Positions 41,892 through 51,196 are shown, counted from the stretch's first letter. The stretch: 64,000 bases of DNA from Hafnia alvei (GCF_964063325.1 NZ_OZ061315.1:2976001-3040000), one strand, 5' to 3'. Made by a program: numbers and translations. Notes: generated from the letters alone by a model not told the origin.

Positions 41892-44177
41892 ATGAATCAA
41901 AGTCTGCTGGTCACTAAGCGTGACGGAAGCAAAGAACGTATCAATCTTGATAAAATCCACCGCGTACTCGACTGGGCTGCTGAAGGCTTGAGTAATGTCT
42001 CCGTTTCTCAGGTGGAATTACGTTCTCACATCCAGTTTTATGATGGGATCCGCACCGCGGATATTCACGAAACCATCATCAAGGCCGCCGCAGACCTGAT
42101 CTCCCGTGACGCTCCAGACTATCAATATCTGGCTGCGCGCTTGGCTATTTTCCACCTGCGTAAAAAAGCCTATGGTCAGTTTGAACCGCCTAAATTGTAC
42201 GACCACGTAGTTAAACTGGTCGAAATGGGCAAATATGACAAACACCTGCTGGAAGATTACACCGCAGAAGAGTTTGCCCAGATGGACGAATTCATTGACC
42301 ACTGGCGCGACATGAATTTCTCTTACGCCGCGGTTAAGCAGCTGGAAGGGAAGTATCTGGTTCAGAACCGCGTTTCCGGCGAAATCTACGAAAGCGCCCA
42401 GTTCTTGTACATCTTGGTCGCAGCCTGTCTGTTCTCTAACTACCCGCGTGAAACCCGTCTGAGCTATGTAAAACGCTTCTATGACGCGGTATCAACGTTC
42501 AAAATTTCTCTGCCTACGCCAATCATGGCAGGCGTGCGCACCCCTACCCGCCAGTTCAGCTCTTGTGTGCTGATCGAATGCGGCGACAGCTTGGACTCGA
42601 TCAACGCCACGTCCAGCGCTATCGTGAAATATGTCTCCCAGCGTGCCGGCATCGGCATTAACGCCGGTCGTATTCGTGCGTTAGGTAGCCCAATTCGCGG
42701 CGGTGAAGCTTTCCATACCGGCTGTATTCCGTTCTATAAGCACTTCCAGACCGCGGTCAAATCCTGCTCTCAGGGCGGCGTGCGCGGTGGCGCTGCAACG
42801 TTGTTCTATCCTTTGTGGCATTTGGAAGTTGAAAGCCTGCTGGTGCTGAAAAACAACCGTGGTGTTGAAGGTAACCGCGTTCGCCATATGGATTACGGCG
42901 TGCAGTTGAACCGCCTGATGTACCAGCGCTTGATCAAAGGCGGCGACATTACGCTGTTTAGCCCGTCAGACGTTCCTGGCCTGTACGATGCTTTCTTTGC
43001 CGATCAGGACGAGTTCGAACGCCTGTATATGCAGTACGAAGCCGACGACAGCATCCGTAAGCAAAAAGTTAAAGCGGTGGAACTGTTCTCGCTGATGATG
43101 CAAGAGCGCGCCTCAACGGGTCGTATCTATATCCAGCACGTTGACCATTGCAACACCCATAGCCCGTTTGATCCGGCTATAGCACCGGTTCGTCAGTCCA
43201 ACCTGTGTCTGGAAATCGCCCTGCCAACCAAACCGTTGAGCGACGTCAACGACGAGAACGGCGAAATTGCGCTGTGTACGCTGTCGGCGTTTAACCTCGG
43301 CGTTATTGAATCGTTGGACGATTTAGAAGAGCTGGCGGTGTTAGCCGTTCGTGCCCTTGATGCGCTGTTAGACTATCAGGACTACCCAATTCTGGCGGCT
43401 AAACGCGGGGCGATGGGACGTCGTACTCTGGGTATCGGCGTGATTAACTATGCCTATTATCTGGCGAAAAACGGCGTGCGTTACTCCGACGGCAGCGCGA
43501 ACAATTTGACCCATAAAACCTTCGAAGCTATTCAGTACTACCTGCTGAAAGCGTCTAACGAGCTGGCGAAAGAGCAAGGCGCGTGCCCGTGGTTCAATGA
43601 AACCACCTACGCACAGGGCGTGCTGCCAATCGACACCTATAAGAAAGATTTGGATACGATTTGCAACGAGCCGCTGCACTATGACTGGGAAACGCTGCGT
43701 CGCGAGATCAAACAGCACGGCCTGCGTAACTCCACGCTGTCTGCGCTGATGCCGTCTGAAACCTCTTCGCAGATTTCTAACGCGACCAACGGCATTGAGC
43801 CACCGCGTGGCCACATCAGCATCAAAGCGTCGAAAGACGGTATCCTGCGTCAAGTGGTGCCAGAGTATGAGCGCCTGAAAAATGCTTATGAGCTGCTGTG
43901 GGAAATGCCCAACAACGATGGCTATTTGCAGCTCGTCGGCGTGATGCAGAAATTTATCGATCAGTCGATTTCCGCCAATACCAACTACGATCCGTCTCGC
44001 TTCCCATCAGGGAAGGTTCCGATGAAGCAGCTGTTAAAAGACTTGCTGACGGCGTACAAATTTGGGGCTAAGACCCTGTATTATCAAAACACCCGTGATG
44101 GCGCAGAAGATGTGCAAGACGATTTGCAGGCCGTTGCAGAAGACGACGGTTGCGAAAGCGGTGCTTGCAAGATTTAA
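41892..44177 (+). CDS. nrdA: ribonucleotide reductase class Ia, alpha subunit
   Basis: This 761-residue protein reduces ribonucleoside diphosphates to deoxy forms. The N-terminal ATP cone (LLVTKRDGSKERINLDKIHR, residues 5-24) is the allosteric activity site. The barrel contains TRQFSSCVLIECGDS with an active-site cysteine and NLCLEIALPTKP with the radical and partner cysteines. The C-terminal DDGCESGACKI carries the redox-active CX4C-type pair regenerated by thioredoxin or glutaredoxin. Length equals that of E. coli NrdA. It is the first gene of nrdA-nrdB-yfaE and is preceded by NrdR and DnaA sites. A hairpin lies between it and nrdB. Confidence 0.98.
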   Translation: MNQSLLVTKRDGSKERINLDKIHRVLDWAAEGLSNVSVSQVELRSHIQFYDGIRTADIHETIIKAAADLISRDAPDYQYLAARLAIFHLRKKAYGQFEPPKLYDHVVKLVEMGKYDKHLLEDYTAEEFAQMDEFIDHWRDMNFSYAAVKQLEGKYLVQNRVSGEIYESAQFLYILVAACLFSNYPRETRLSYVKRFYDAVSTFKISLPTPIMAGVRTPTRQFSSCVLIECGDSLDSINATSSAIVKYVSQRAGIGINAGRIRALGSPIRGGEAFHTGCIPFYKHFQTAVKSCSQGGVRGGAATLFYPLWHLEVESLLVLKNNRGVEGNRVRHMDYGVQLNRLMYQRLIKGGDITLFSPSDVPGLYDAFFADQDEFERLYMQYEADDSIRKQKVKAVELFSLMMQERASTGRIYIQHVDHCNTHSPFDPAIAPVRQSNLCLEIALPTKPLSDVNDENGEIALCTLSAFNLGVIESLDDLEELAVLAVRALDALLDYQDYPILAAKRGAMGRRTLGIGVINYAYYLAKNGVRYSDGSANNLTHKTFEAIQYYLLKASNELAKEQGACPWFNETTYAQGVLPIDTYKKDLDTICNEPLHYDWETLRREIKQHGLRNSTLSALMPSETSSQISNATNGIEPPRGHISIKASKDGILRQVVPEYERLKNAYELLWEMPNNDGYLQLVGVMQKFIDQSISANTNYDPSRFPSGKVPMKQLLKDLLTAYKFGAKTLYYQNTRDGAEDVQDDLQAVAEDDGCESGACKI

Positions 44178-44191
44178 CCAAGACCAGCACG

Positions 44192-44220
44192 AAACCGCCG
44201 ATATCCATCGGCGGTTTTAT
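44192..44220 (+). terminator. hairpin between nrdA and nrdB (possible attenuator)
   Basis: AAACCGCCGAT-ATCC-ATCGGCGGTTT is a perfect 11-bp stem followed by only a short T-run. It may terminate part of the transcripts or protect mRNA ends, adjusting the NrdA to NrdB ratio. Confidence 0.6.
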
Positions 44221-44244
44221 CCTAAACGGTAGGATTATAGTTTT

Positions 44245-45375
44245 ATGGCATATACCACATTCTCGCAAAACAAAAACGATCAGTTACTCGAACCCATGTT
44301 CTTCGGTCAGCCGGTTAACGTGGCGCGTTACGACCAGCAAAAGCATGAAATTTTTGAAAAGCTGATCGAAAAACAGCTCTCTTTCTTCTGGCGCCCCGAA
44401 GAAGTTGACGTGTCTCGCGACCGTATCGACTATCAAGCGCTGCCAGACCATGAAAAACACATTTTTATCAGCAACCTGAAATATCAAACCCTGCTGGATT
44501 CGATTCAGGGACGCAGCCCGAACGTCGCGCTGTTGCCGCTGATCTCTATCCCAGAGCTTGAAACCTGGGTCGAAACTTGGTCGTTCTCCGAAACCATTCA
44601 CTCACGCTCTTACACGCATATTATTCGTAATATCGTTAACGATCCGGCGGTGGTGTTTGATGATATCGTCACCAACGAAGAAATCCTCAAGCGTGCGAAA
44701 GACATTTCCGGCTACTACGATGATTTAATTGAGATGACCGGTTACTGGCATCTGCTGGGCGAAGGCGCTCATACCGTCAACGGTAAAACCGTCAACGTCA
44801 ACCTGCGCGACCTCAAGAAGCAGCTTTATCTGTGTTTGATGAGCGTCAACGCGCTGGAAGCCATTCGCTTCTACGTCAGCTTCGCCTGCTCTTTCGCCTT
44901 TGCCGAACGCGAACTGATGGAAGGTAACGCTAAAATCATCAAACTGATTGCCCGCGATGAAGCCTTACACCTAACCGGCACCCAGCATATTCTGAATCTG
45001 ATGCGTTCAGGTCAGGACGATCCTGAAATGGCCGAAATTGCCGTTGAGTGCGAGCAGCAATGCTATGACCTGTTTGTTCTCGCTGCGCAGCAGGAAAAAG
45101 AGTGGGCAGAGTATCTGTTCCGCGATGGCTCTATGATTGGCTTGAACAAAGATATCCTGTGCCAATACGTTGAATACATCACCAATATCCGCATGCAGGC
45201 CGTTGGCTTGGGGCTGCCGTTCCAAACGCGCTCTAACCCAATTCCTTGGATCAATGCTTGGCTGGTGTCTGATAACGTTCAAGTGGCACCGCAGGAAGTG
45301 GAAGTGAGTTCTTATCTGGTTGGTCAGATTGACTCTGAAGTCAACGCTGATGACCTGAGCGACTTCGAGCTGTAA
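44245..45375 (+). CDS. nrdB: ribonucleotide reductase class Ia, beta subunit
   Basis: This 376-residue subunit holds the diferric-tyrosyl radical cofactor that starts catalysis in NrdA. Iron ligands fall in the expected helices: the Asp/Glu region (LETWVETWSFSETIHSRSYTHII), the LMEGNAKIIKLIARDEALHL helix (Glu and His ligands), and the second-sphere residues around the Tyr. The C-terminal tail SSYLVGQIDSEVNADDLSDFEL is the peptide that docks on NrdA. Length equals the E. coli protein. yfaE starts four bases after the stop. Confidence 0.98.
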   Translation: MAYTTFSQNKNDQLLEPMFFGQPVNVARYDQQKHEIFEKLIEKQLSFFWRPEEVDVSRDRIDYQALPDHEKHIFISNLKYQTLLDSIQGRSPNVALLPLISIPELETWVETWSFSETIHSRSYTHIIRNIVNDPAVVFDDIVTNEEILKRAKDISGYYDDLIEMTGYWHLLGEGAHTVNGKTVNVNLRDLKKQLYLCLMSVNALEAIRFYVSFACSFAFAERELMEGNAKIIKLIARDEALHLTGTQHILNLMRSGQDDPEMAEIAVECEQQCYDLFVLAAQQEKEWAEYLFRDGSMIGLNKDILCQYVEYITNIRMQAVGLGLPFQTRSNPIPWINAWLVSDNVQVAPQEVEVSSYLVGQIDSEVNADDLSDFEL

Positions 45376-45379
45376 TCCC

Positions 45380-45721
45380 TTGAGCTTTTCACCTTACCAA
45401 GACTCGACGCTGGCGGCCGACGATGCCGCTAGCATCGAGGCTGAAAATGCCAGCGTTGAGCCGTTTACGTCCAGCATCACACTCGCCCTTTCTGGCACTA
45501 AGCTTGCGTTCACGCACGGCAAAACCTCGCTGCTTGAAGCCCTTGAGCATCATAATGTGCAGGTGGAATACCAGTGCCGTTCAGGCTATTGCGGATCCTG
45601 TCGTTGCAAAATGACCAAGGGGCGCGTGATTTATCGCCAACAGCCGCTGGCTTTCATCAACGAGGGTGAAATTTTGCCTTGTTGTTGCCATCCAGACGGA
45701 GACATCGAGGTGGAGCTTTAA
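45380..45721 (+). CDS. yfaE: 2Fe-2S ferredoxin-like maintenance protein YfaE
   Basis: This is a plant-type ferredoxin with the cluster motif CRSGYCGSCRCKM and the fourth cysteine region ILPCCC. YfaE delivers electrons or iron for rebuilding the NrdB cofactor, and sits behind nrdB as in E. coli. The predicted protein has 113 residues, about 30 more than the E. coli protein, because the only in-frame start I can find is TTG 45380. The extra N-terminus (SFSPYQDSTLAADDAASIEA) is acidic and unlike the family core, which starts near SSITLALSGTKL. No ribosome binding site is evident, so translation is probably coupled to nrdB. Confidence 0.92.
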   Translation: MSFSPYQDSTLAADDAASIEAENASVEPFTSSITLALSGTKLAFTHGKTSLLEALEHHNVQVEYQCRSGYCGSCRCKMTKGRVIYRQQPLAFINEGEILPCCCHPDGDIEVEL

Positions 45722-45742
45722 TCGCTTCCACCGCGATTTTTT
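45720..45742 (+). terminator. terminator of nrdAB-yfaE
   Basis: AATCGC-TTCCACC-GCGATT followed by a T-run directly overlaps and follows the yfaE stop. It fits a Rho-independent terminator, though the stem is short. Confidence 0.6.
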
Positions 45743-46060
45743 ATCTACAATCCCTTCCCCTATCACACTGATAACGCCCACAAAAACCTGTCCTTGCTCC
45801 CACATTTTTACATGTTTATTTCAAACACCGCACAATCAATTGTATGATGTAGCTCGCTTTTTATGTGATAAGGACTCGGTTTGGCTCAGACGTGTGCTGG
45901 CAGCCGATTTATAAATAATCAGCGACTGTTCATAGATTATTTGGTTCTAGCAAACTCCTTATCGGACTTTGCATGCTTAGCTGCGCTTTTTTAGTGTGGT
46001 GTCAGCCATTTATATTCCCCAAGTAATTCGAATCGAGTCTTATCACGGAGCTGTTCAACA
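45743..46060 (+). promoter_or_regulatory. intergenic region before the peptide ABC operon
   Basis: These ~320 bases hold no gene I can support. A TATGAT (45843-45848) with a 17-base spacer to TTCAAA is a weak promoter candidate. GATAAGGACTC near 45870 and GAGTCTTATC near 46036 are complementary to each other over about ten bases at long distance; the meaning is unclear. Confidence 0.35.
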
Positions 46061-47659
46061 ATGCCAAATACAATAACAACGAAAGCCAAACTGCTACCTA
46101 TGCTGATTTTGGCCTCCCTTTCCGCCGGAACGTTAAGCGCCAACGCATGGGCGGCGACGCCACCGAAAACACTGGTCGTGGTGCAAACGCTGGATGATAT
46201 TGCCAGCCTCGATCCAGCCGAAAGCAACGAGCTTTCCAGTATTCAAACGGTGCCTAGTCTCTATCAGCGCCTGATCCAAGCCAATCGCGATAACCCAGCC
46301 AAAATTGATGCTGTGTTAGCCGAGAGCTGGCAAGGCGACGCAGCCAATAAAACACTCACCGTTAAACTGCGCCCTGATGCCAAATTCTCTTCCGGTAACC
46401 CTGTGCGCCCTGAAGACGTTATCTTTTCTTATACCCGTGCGGTAACCCTCAATAAATCACCGGCGTTCATTTTGAACGTATTAGGCTGGGAAGCGGATAA
46501 CGTCGCTAGCCATCTGAAGAAAATTGACGACCATACGCTGCAGCTCACGTGGACCGCCAACGTCAGCCCCGATGTGGCACTTAACATTCTCTCAACGCCG
46601 ATTGCCTCCATCGTCGATGAAAAAACCGTTACGCCAAATATCAAAAAAGATGATTTTGGTAATGAGTGGCTCAAAATGCACTCAGCCGGAAGTGGGCCGT
46701 TCAAAATGCGCGTTTATCAGCCGCATCAGGCCATCGTTTTGGATGCCAACCCGCTGTCAAACGACGCACCTAAAATCGCCAATATCATTATTAAAAACGT
46801 GCCCGATCCGGCGTCTCGCCGTTTGCTGATCCAGCAAGGTGATGCCGATATTGCCCGTGGGCTTGGCGCTGACCAAACCTCCGCGTTGCAAAATCAGGCC
46901 GGTATTAACGTGATGAGCATTCCTTCTGCCGAGCAAAATTATTTAGCATTTAACACCGGCAATACCGCGAATTCATTACTGGCAAATCCTGCGCTGTGGG
47001 AAGCGGCTCGCTATCTGGTCGATTACAAAGGCATCACGCAGGACTTACTCAAAGGCCAATACTTTGTGCATCAGAGTTTCCTGCCGGTCGGTTTTAACGG
47101 CGCGCTGGAGAACAATCCGTTTAACTTCGATCCTGCCAAGGCCAAAGCCATTCTCGAGAAAGCCGGGATCAAAAATGCCGCCTTCACGCTGGATGTTGAA
47201 AACAAAGCGCCGTTTATCACCGTGGCTCAATCTATTCAGGCCAGCTTCGCGCAAGGCGGCGTGAAAGTGGATCTGCTGCCTGCGGCAGGAAGTCAGGTTT
47301 ATGCACGCGTGCGTGCGCGCGAGCATCAGGCCGCGATCCGCATGTGGCTGCCGGACTATTTCGATGCGCATTCCAACGCCAGCGCCTTTGCCTACAACGA
47401 TAACAAAGGCAGCACCGTCGCATGGCTAAACGGCTGGAAAATCCCTGAGCTGAGCCAACAAACGCTCGCCGCCGTTGCCGAGGCCGATAGCGCCAAACGT
47501 TTGGATAGGTATACTAAAATGCAGCAAGAGCTACAGCGTAGCTCACCGTATGTGTTTATCGATCAGGCCAAAACTCAGGTTGTGCTGCGCGACAACGTGA
47601 AAGGCTATCAGCAGGGGCTGAACGCCGATATGGTTTACTACGATCGCGTAACCAAGTAA
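46061..47659 (+). CDS. ABC transporter periplasmic binding protein (peptide/opine type)
   Basis: This is a 532-residue extracellular solute-binding protein of the SBP_bac_5 family. The signal peptide contains LLPMLILASLSAGTLSANAWA, with cleavage near residue 31. Typical family sequences are TLDDIASLDPAESNELSS, LYQRLIQ, LRPDAKFSSGNPVRPEDVIFSYTRAV and GSGPFKMRVYQPHQAIVLDAN. It captures its ligand in the periplasm and delivers it to the two permeases encoded just downstream. The ligand (di- or oligopeptide, or another small solute) cannot be determined from sequence by eye. The five-gene set binding protein, two permeases, two ATPases is complete. Confidence 0.9.
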   Translation: MPNTITTKAKLLPMLILASLSAGTLSANAWAATPPKTLVVVQTLDDIASLDPAESNELSSIQTVPSLYQRLIQANRDNPAKIDAVLAESWQGDAANKTLTVKLRPDAKFSSGNPVRPEDVIFSYTRAVTLNKSPAFILNVLGWEADNVASHLKKIDDHTLQLTWTANVSPDVALNILSTPIASIVDEKTVTPNIKKDDFGNEWLKMHSAGSGPFKMRVYQPHQAIVLDANPLSNDAPKIANIIIKNVPDPASRRLLIQQGDADIARGLGADQTSALQNQAGINVMSIPSAEQNYLAFNTGNTANSLLANPALWEAARYLVDYKGITQDLLKGQYFVHQSFLPVGFNGALENNPFNFDPAKAKAILEKAGIKNAAFTLDVENKAPFITVAQSIQASFAQGGVKVDLLPAAGSQVYARVRAREHQAAIRMWLPDYFDAHSNASAFAYNDNKGSTVAWLNGWKIPELSQQTLAAVAEADSAKRLDRYTKMQQELQRSSPYVFIDQAKTQVVLRDNVKGYQQGLNADMVYYDRVTK

Positions 47660-47695
47660 TTCTTTCGCTTTTTATCTACCTTAAGCGGAGAAACT

Positions 47696-48739
47696 ATGGC
47701 TGCTGACTTCACGCCGGAAAATAATTTCCGGCGTCATTTACAGACCCTGTTGCAGGGTCTGCTTACGCTCGCATTAACGCTTTTCGGGCTGCTGCTGATT
47801 ACGTTTTTGCTTTCCGCGCTCTCTCCCGTCGATCGCGTATTACAAATCGTTGGCGATCATGCCAGCGTCTCCACCTACAATCAGGTTCGTCACCAGCTCG
47901 GGCTGGATCAGCCACTGCCGGTGCAGTTCTGGCACTATCTGATCCAGCTTGGGCACGGCGATCTGGGCACCGCCAGCGCAACCGGCCAGCCGGTGCTACA
48001 GGATTTACTCACGGTATTTCCTGCCACGCTGGAGTTAGCCACGTTAGCGCTCATTATCGGCGCCACACTCGGCGTTTTGCTGGGCGTGCTGTGCGCGCGT
48101 TATGTCGGAACGGCGTGGGATTTAACCATCCGCACTCTTACCCTGCTCGGCAATTCGGTGCCTATCTTCTGGCTTGGCCTGCTGATGCTGCTGCTGTTCT
48201 ATGCGCGTTTGCAGTGGAGCGCTGGGCCGGGAAGACTGGACGATATTTATCAATACAGCGTTGAGGCCAAAACTGGTTTTGTGCTCATCGACACTCTGCT
48301 CTCCGGTGACAGCGGCGCGTTTCTCAACGCCATTAATCACCTGACGCTCCCGGTTTTGCTGTTGGCCTATTTTTCGATGGCCAGCATCACGCGACTCACA
48401 CGCTCGGCGTGTCTGGGTGAAATGAATAAAGAGTACGTCACGCTTGCACGCGCCAAAGGGGCGAGCGAAACCACCATTCTGATACGCCACGTGTTGCCCA
48501 ATATTCGCGGAACGTTATTCACCGTGATTGCGCTGGTCTATACCGGCATGCTGGAAGGTGCGGTTCTCACCGAAACCGTATTCTCATGGCCGGGCATTGG
48601 GCGTTACCTCACTACCGCGCTGTTTGCCGGTGACACCACGGCGGTGATGGGCGGTACGCTAGTCATTGGCGTGTGTTTCGTGTTGATTAATAACCTGACG
48701 GATCTGTTGGTACGTCTCACCGATCCGAGGGTGCACTAA
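47696..48739 (+). CDS. ABC transporter permease (DppB type)
   Basis: This is a 347-residue inner membrane permease. It has an N-terminal span (LLTLALTLFGLLLITFLLSAL), a periplasmic region, and five more spans. The EAA loop that contacts the ATPase reads EYVTLARAKGASETTILIRHVLPN and is well conserved. GGATTGGRY-like C-terminal sequence EGAVLTETVFSWPGIGRYL is the DppB/OppB signature. GCGGAG lies shortly before the ATG at 47696. The stop overlaps the next start by one base. Confidence 0.92.
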   Translation: MAADFTPENNFRRHLQTLLQGLLTLALTLFGLLLITFLLSALSPVDRVLQIVGDHASVSTYNQVRHQLGLDQPLPVQFWHYLIQLGHGDLGTASATGQPVLQDLLTVFPATLELATLALIIGATLGVLLGVLCARYVGTAWDLTIRTLTLLGNSVPIFWLGLLMLLLFYARLQWSAGPGRLDDIYQYSVEAKTGFVLIDTLLSGDSGAFLNAINHLTLPVLLLAYFSMASITRLTRSACLGEMNKEYVTLARAKGASETTILIRHVLPNIRGTLFTVIALVYTGMLEGAVLTETVFSWPGIGRYLTTALFAGDTTAVMGGTLVIGVCFVLINNLTDLLVRLTDPRVH

Positions 48740-49563
48740 TGAATCTATTAAGAAAAATTCTCCGTTCACCGGCGGCCTGCTGTGGATTGGTGATTATCCT
48801 GCTGCTGATGCTCTGCGCCATTTTTGCGCCGTGGTTAGCCGGGCAAGATCCCAATTGGCAAAACGCAGCGGCGCGGCTGCTGCCGCCCGAACCGGGGCAT
48901 TGGCTCGGCACTGACGCCTATGGGCGAGATATGTTGGCCCGGCTGCTGTATGGCACCCGCCCGATGTTAGGCATGGTGCTGTTGGTAACCGCGATCACGC
49001 TTCCGCTCGGCCTGCTGATCGGGATTTTATCCGGCTATTACGGCGGTTGGACAGAACGCGTGCTGATGCGATTTACCGATGTTGTTATGTCGATGCCGCG
49101 CTTAATTTTAGCCTTTGCCTTTGTCGCCATGCTGGGGCCTGGGCTTATCAATGGCGCACTGGCGCTGGCGCTCACCACGTGGCCCGCCTATGCCCGTCAG
49201 GCTCGAACTGAAATTCAAAAGCTCAGAAACAGCGATTATCTCAGCGCCGCAGAAATGCTGGGCATTCGTGGTTTCAGGCTGATGTGGGGACATATTTTGC
49301 CACTCTGCTTGCCTTCCGCCATCGTGCGTTTAGCGCTGGATTTAGCCGGTATTATTCTGGCGGCTGCGGGCTTGGGCTTCTTGGGCTTAGGCGCTCGCCC
49401 ACCGATGGCTGAATGGGGCGCGATGATCGCCGACGGCATGCAGGTGATCTTCGATCAGTGGTGGATTGCCGCCATTCCCGGCGCTGCGATTCTGCTCAGC
49501 AGTTTAGCGTTCAATCTGCTGGGCGATGGCCTGCGTGATATTTTGGAGTCCGATCATGACTGA
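48739..49563 (+). CDS. ABC transporter permease (DppC type)
   Basis: This is a 274-residue partner permease. An N-terminal span (AACCGLVIILLLMLCAIFAPWLA) precedes the family signature HWLGTDAYGRDMLARLLYGTR. Four to five spans follow, and the EAA loop is YLSAAEMLGIRGFRLMWGHILP. LGFLGLGARPPMAEWGAMIADG near the end is typical of DppC/OppC. Its start shares one base with the upstream stop, and its end overlaps the first ATPase gene by eight bases. Confidence 0.92.
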   Translation: MNLLRKILRSPAACCGLVIILLLMLCAIFAPWLAGQDPNWQNAAARLLPPEPGHWLGTDAYGRDMLARLLYGTRPMLGMVLLVTAITLPLGLLIGILSGYYGGWTERVLMRFTDVVMSMPRLILAFAFVAMLGPGLINGALALALTTWPAYARQARTEIQKLRNSDYLSAAEMLGIRGFRLMWGHILPLCLPSAIVRLALDLAGIILAAAGLGFLGLGARPPMAEWGAMIADGMQVIFDQWWIAAIPGAAILLSSLAFNLLGDGLRDILESDHD

Positions 49564-50407
49564 CATTTCGCAAAACCATTCGCTGATTGAAGCGGTAGAT
49601 TTATCGGTTCACTTTGGTCAGGCGTGCGTCGTCAATCAGCTAAATTTTTCCTTAGGCCATGAGCGTTTAGCCTTAGTGGGAGAATCCGGCTCCGGCAAAT
49701 CAATGACCGCTCGCGCGCTGATGGGGCTAATTCGTCAGCCGGGCAAAATTAGCGCTACGACGCTACGTTTCGAGCAGCAGAATTTACTGGAACTAAAGCC
49801 CAAACAATGGTCTGCGCTGCGCGGCAATAGCATCGCTATGGTGCTGCAAGATCCTCGCTACGCGCTCAATCCGGTGCATACCATTTATCGCCAAATTGAA
49901 GAGGCGCTTACGCTGCACCAGCGTCTATCGCGCCGTCAACGTGATGAGTTGATAATGCACACCGCCGAATCGGTCGGGCTGCCAGCGCATAGCCTAAAAC
50001 GCTATCCGGGCGAGCTTTCTGGCGGGCTGGGGCAGCGCGCCATGATTGCCATTGCGCTGATCAACAATCCAAAGGTGCTGATCGCTGATGAACCCACCTC
50101 TGCGCTGGATGCTCGGCTGCGCCATCAAATACTTTCTCTTTTGGTGGAACAGTGCGAACAGCGCCAGATGGGGTTATTGCTGATTAGCCACGATCTGCCG
50201 TTGGTGGCCGAACACTGCGACCGCGTGATGGTGATGTATCAAGGGCAGTGCGTTGATGAATTGCGGGCAGCGGAGCTTCCGCAGGCTACGCATCCTTACA
50301 CCCGAACGCTCTGGACCTGTCGACCGAATGCCCAAACCTACGGTTCCCTGCTACCGGTTCTGGATCGCTCACGCGCTTTTGGAGGAGAACCTCGTGCCGC
50401 TGATTAA
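49556..50407 (+). CDS. ABC transporter ATPase (DppD type)
   Basis: This is a 283-residue ATPase with Walker A GESGSGKS, the Q-loop region MVLQDPRYALNPVHTI, signature LSGGLGQRAM, Walker B KVLIADEPTSALD and H-loop ISHDL. The signature is slightly unusual (SGGLGQR rather than SGGMRQR). GGAG lies seven bases before ATG 49556, so the longer frame from 49526 is not preferred. C-terminal residues resemble the short oligopeptide-transporter extension (HPYTRTLW), although the cysteine cluster seen in some family members is not obvious. Confidence 0.9.
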   Translation: MTDISQNHSLIEAVDLSVHFGQACVVNQLNFSLGHERLALVGESGSGKSMTARALMGLIRQPGKISATTLRFEQQNLLELKPKQWSALRGNSIAMVLQDPRYALNPVHTIYRQIEEALTLHQRLSRRQRDELIMHTAESVGLPAHSLKRYPGELSGGLGQRAMIAIALINNPKVLIADEPTSALDARLRHQILSLLVEQCEQRQMGLLLISHDLPLVAEHCDRVMVMYQGQCVDELRAAELPQATHPYTRTLWTCRPNAQTYGSLLPVLDRSRAFGGEPRAAD

Positions 50408-51110
50408 CATTCAAGATTTGCACGTCAGTTTTTCTGACGGACGACAGCGCAAACACGTGGTGCAGTCGGCGCATTTTCAGGTCAATGAGGGGGAAACCTT
50501 TAGCCTAATCGGCGCATCAGGCTGTGGGAAATCGACTATCCTGCGCGTCATCGCCGGTTTACAGCGTGAGTGGCAGGGGCAGATTGATTTATTAGGCTCT
50601 CCCCTACGCCCGCAGAAAGGGCTCAGCGGTGAAATTCGCCGCAATGTGCAGATGGTGTTTCAAGATCCCTATGCCTCGCTGCATCCTCAGCATCGTTTGT
50701 ATCGTTCTTTAGCAGAGCCGCTGCAAATTCATCGCGAAGCTAACGTAGAGCAACGGGTGGCAGAAGCACTGCAGCAAGTCGGACTTCCCGCCGATGCAGC
50801 GCAGCGCTTTCCTCACCAAATTTCGGGAGGGCAACGCCAACGCGTCGCTATCGCCCGCGCCCTGCTGCTGCGGCCTAAAATCTTACTGCTCGATGAGCCC
50901 ACCTCTGCGCTCGATATGTCGGTTCAGGCTGAAATTCTTAATCTGCTTAACGAGCTAAAGCGGCTGCATTCCATGACCTATCTGCTCGTCAGCCACGACG
51001 TCGACGTGATTGCACATATGTCACAGCGCGCGGCGCTGATGGAGGATGGAAGAATTATGCGGGAGTTTGATCGCGCGGCGTTAGCGCGCGGTGAACATCG
51101 TTTCGACTGA
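50394..51110 (+). CDS. ABC transporter ATPase (DppF type)
   Basis: This is a 238-residue second ATPase with Walker A GASGCGKST, Q-loop MVFQDPYASLHPQHRL, signature ISGGQRQRVAIARAL, Walker B ILLLDEPTSALDMSV and H-loop VSHDVDVI. I set the start at GTG 50394, because GGAGGAG lies six bases before it and PLINIQDLHVSF is where the domain begins; upstream residues in the same frame are a shadow of the preceding gene. It overlaps the first ATPase gene by 14 bases. It is the last gene of the operon and is followed by a strong terminator. Confidence 0.9.
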   Translation: MPLINIQDLHVSFSDGRQRKHVVQSAHFQVNEGETFSLIGASGCGKSTILRVIAGLQREWQGQIDLLGSPLRPQKGLSGEIRRNVQMVFQDPYASLHPQHRLYRSLAEPLQIHREANVEQRVAEALQQVGLPADAAQRFPHQISGGQRQRVAIARALLLRPKILLLDEPTSALDMSVQAEILNLLNELKRLHSMTYLLVSHDVDVIAHMSQRAALMEDGRIMREFDRAALARGEHRFD

Positions 51111-51126
51111 GGTCGATTGATATGAA

Positions 51127-51162
51127 AAAGCCCCCTGAGCAGATAAAGGCTCAGGGGGCTTT
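51127..51162. terminator. bidirectional terminator between ABC operon and ybhL
   Basis: AAAGCCCCCTGAGC-8 bases-GCTCAGGGGGCTTT is a perfect 14-bp stem with A-run and T-run flanks. It lies between the ABC operon stop at 51110 and the convergent ybhL stop at 51197 and can end both. Confidence 0.9.
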
Positions 51163-51196
51163 AATAACCGATTGAATCAGTAGCGTAAATCAGCGA

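Noticed and set aside
50253..50393. Upstream extension of the second ABC ATPase
   Set aside because: It overlaps the preceding ATPase gene in another frame; GTG 50394 has a strong ribosome binding site and begins the domain.
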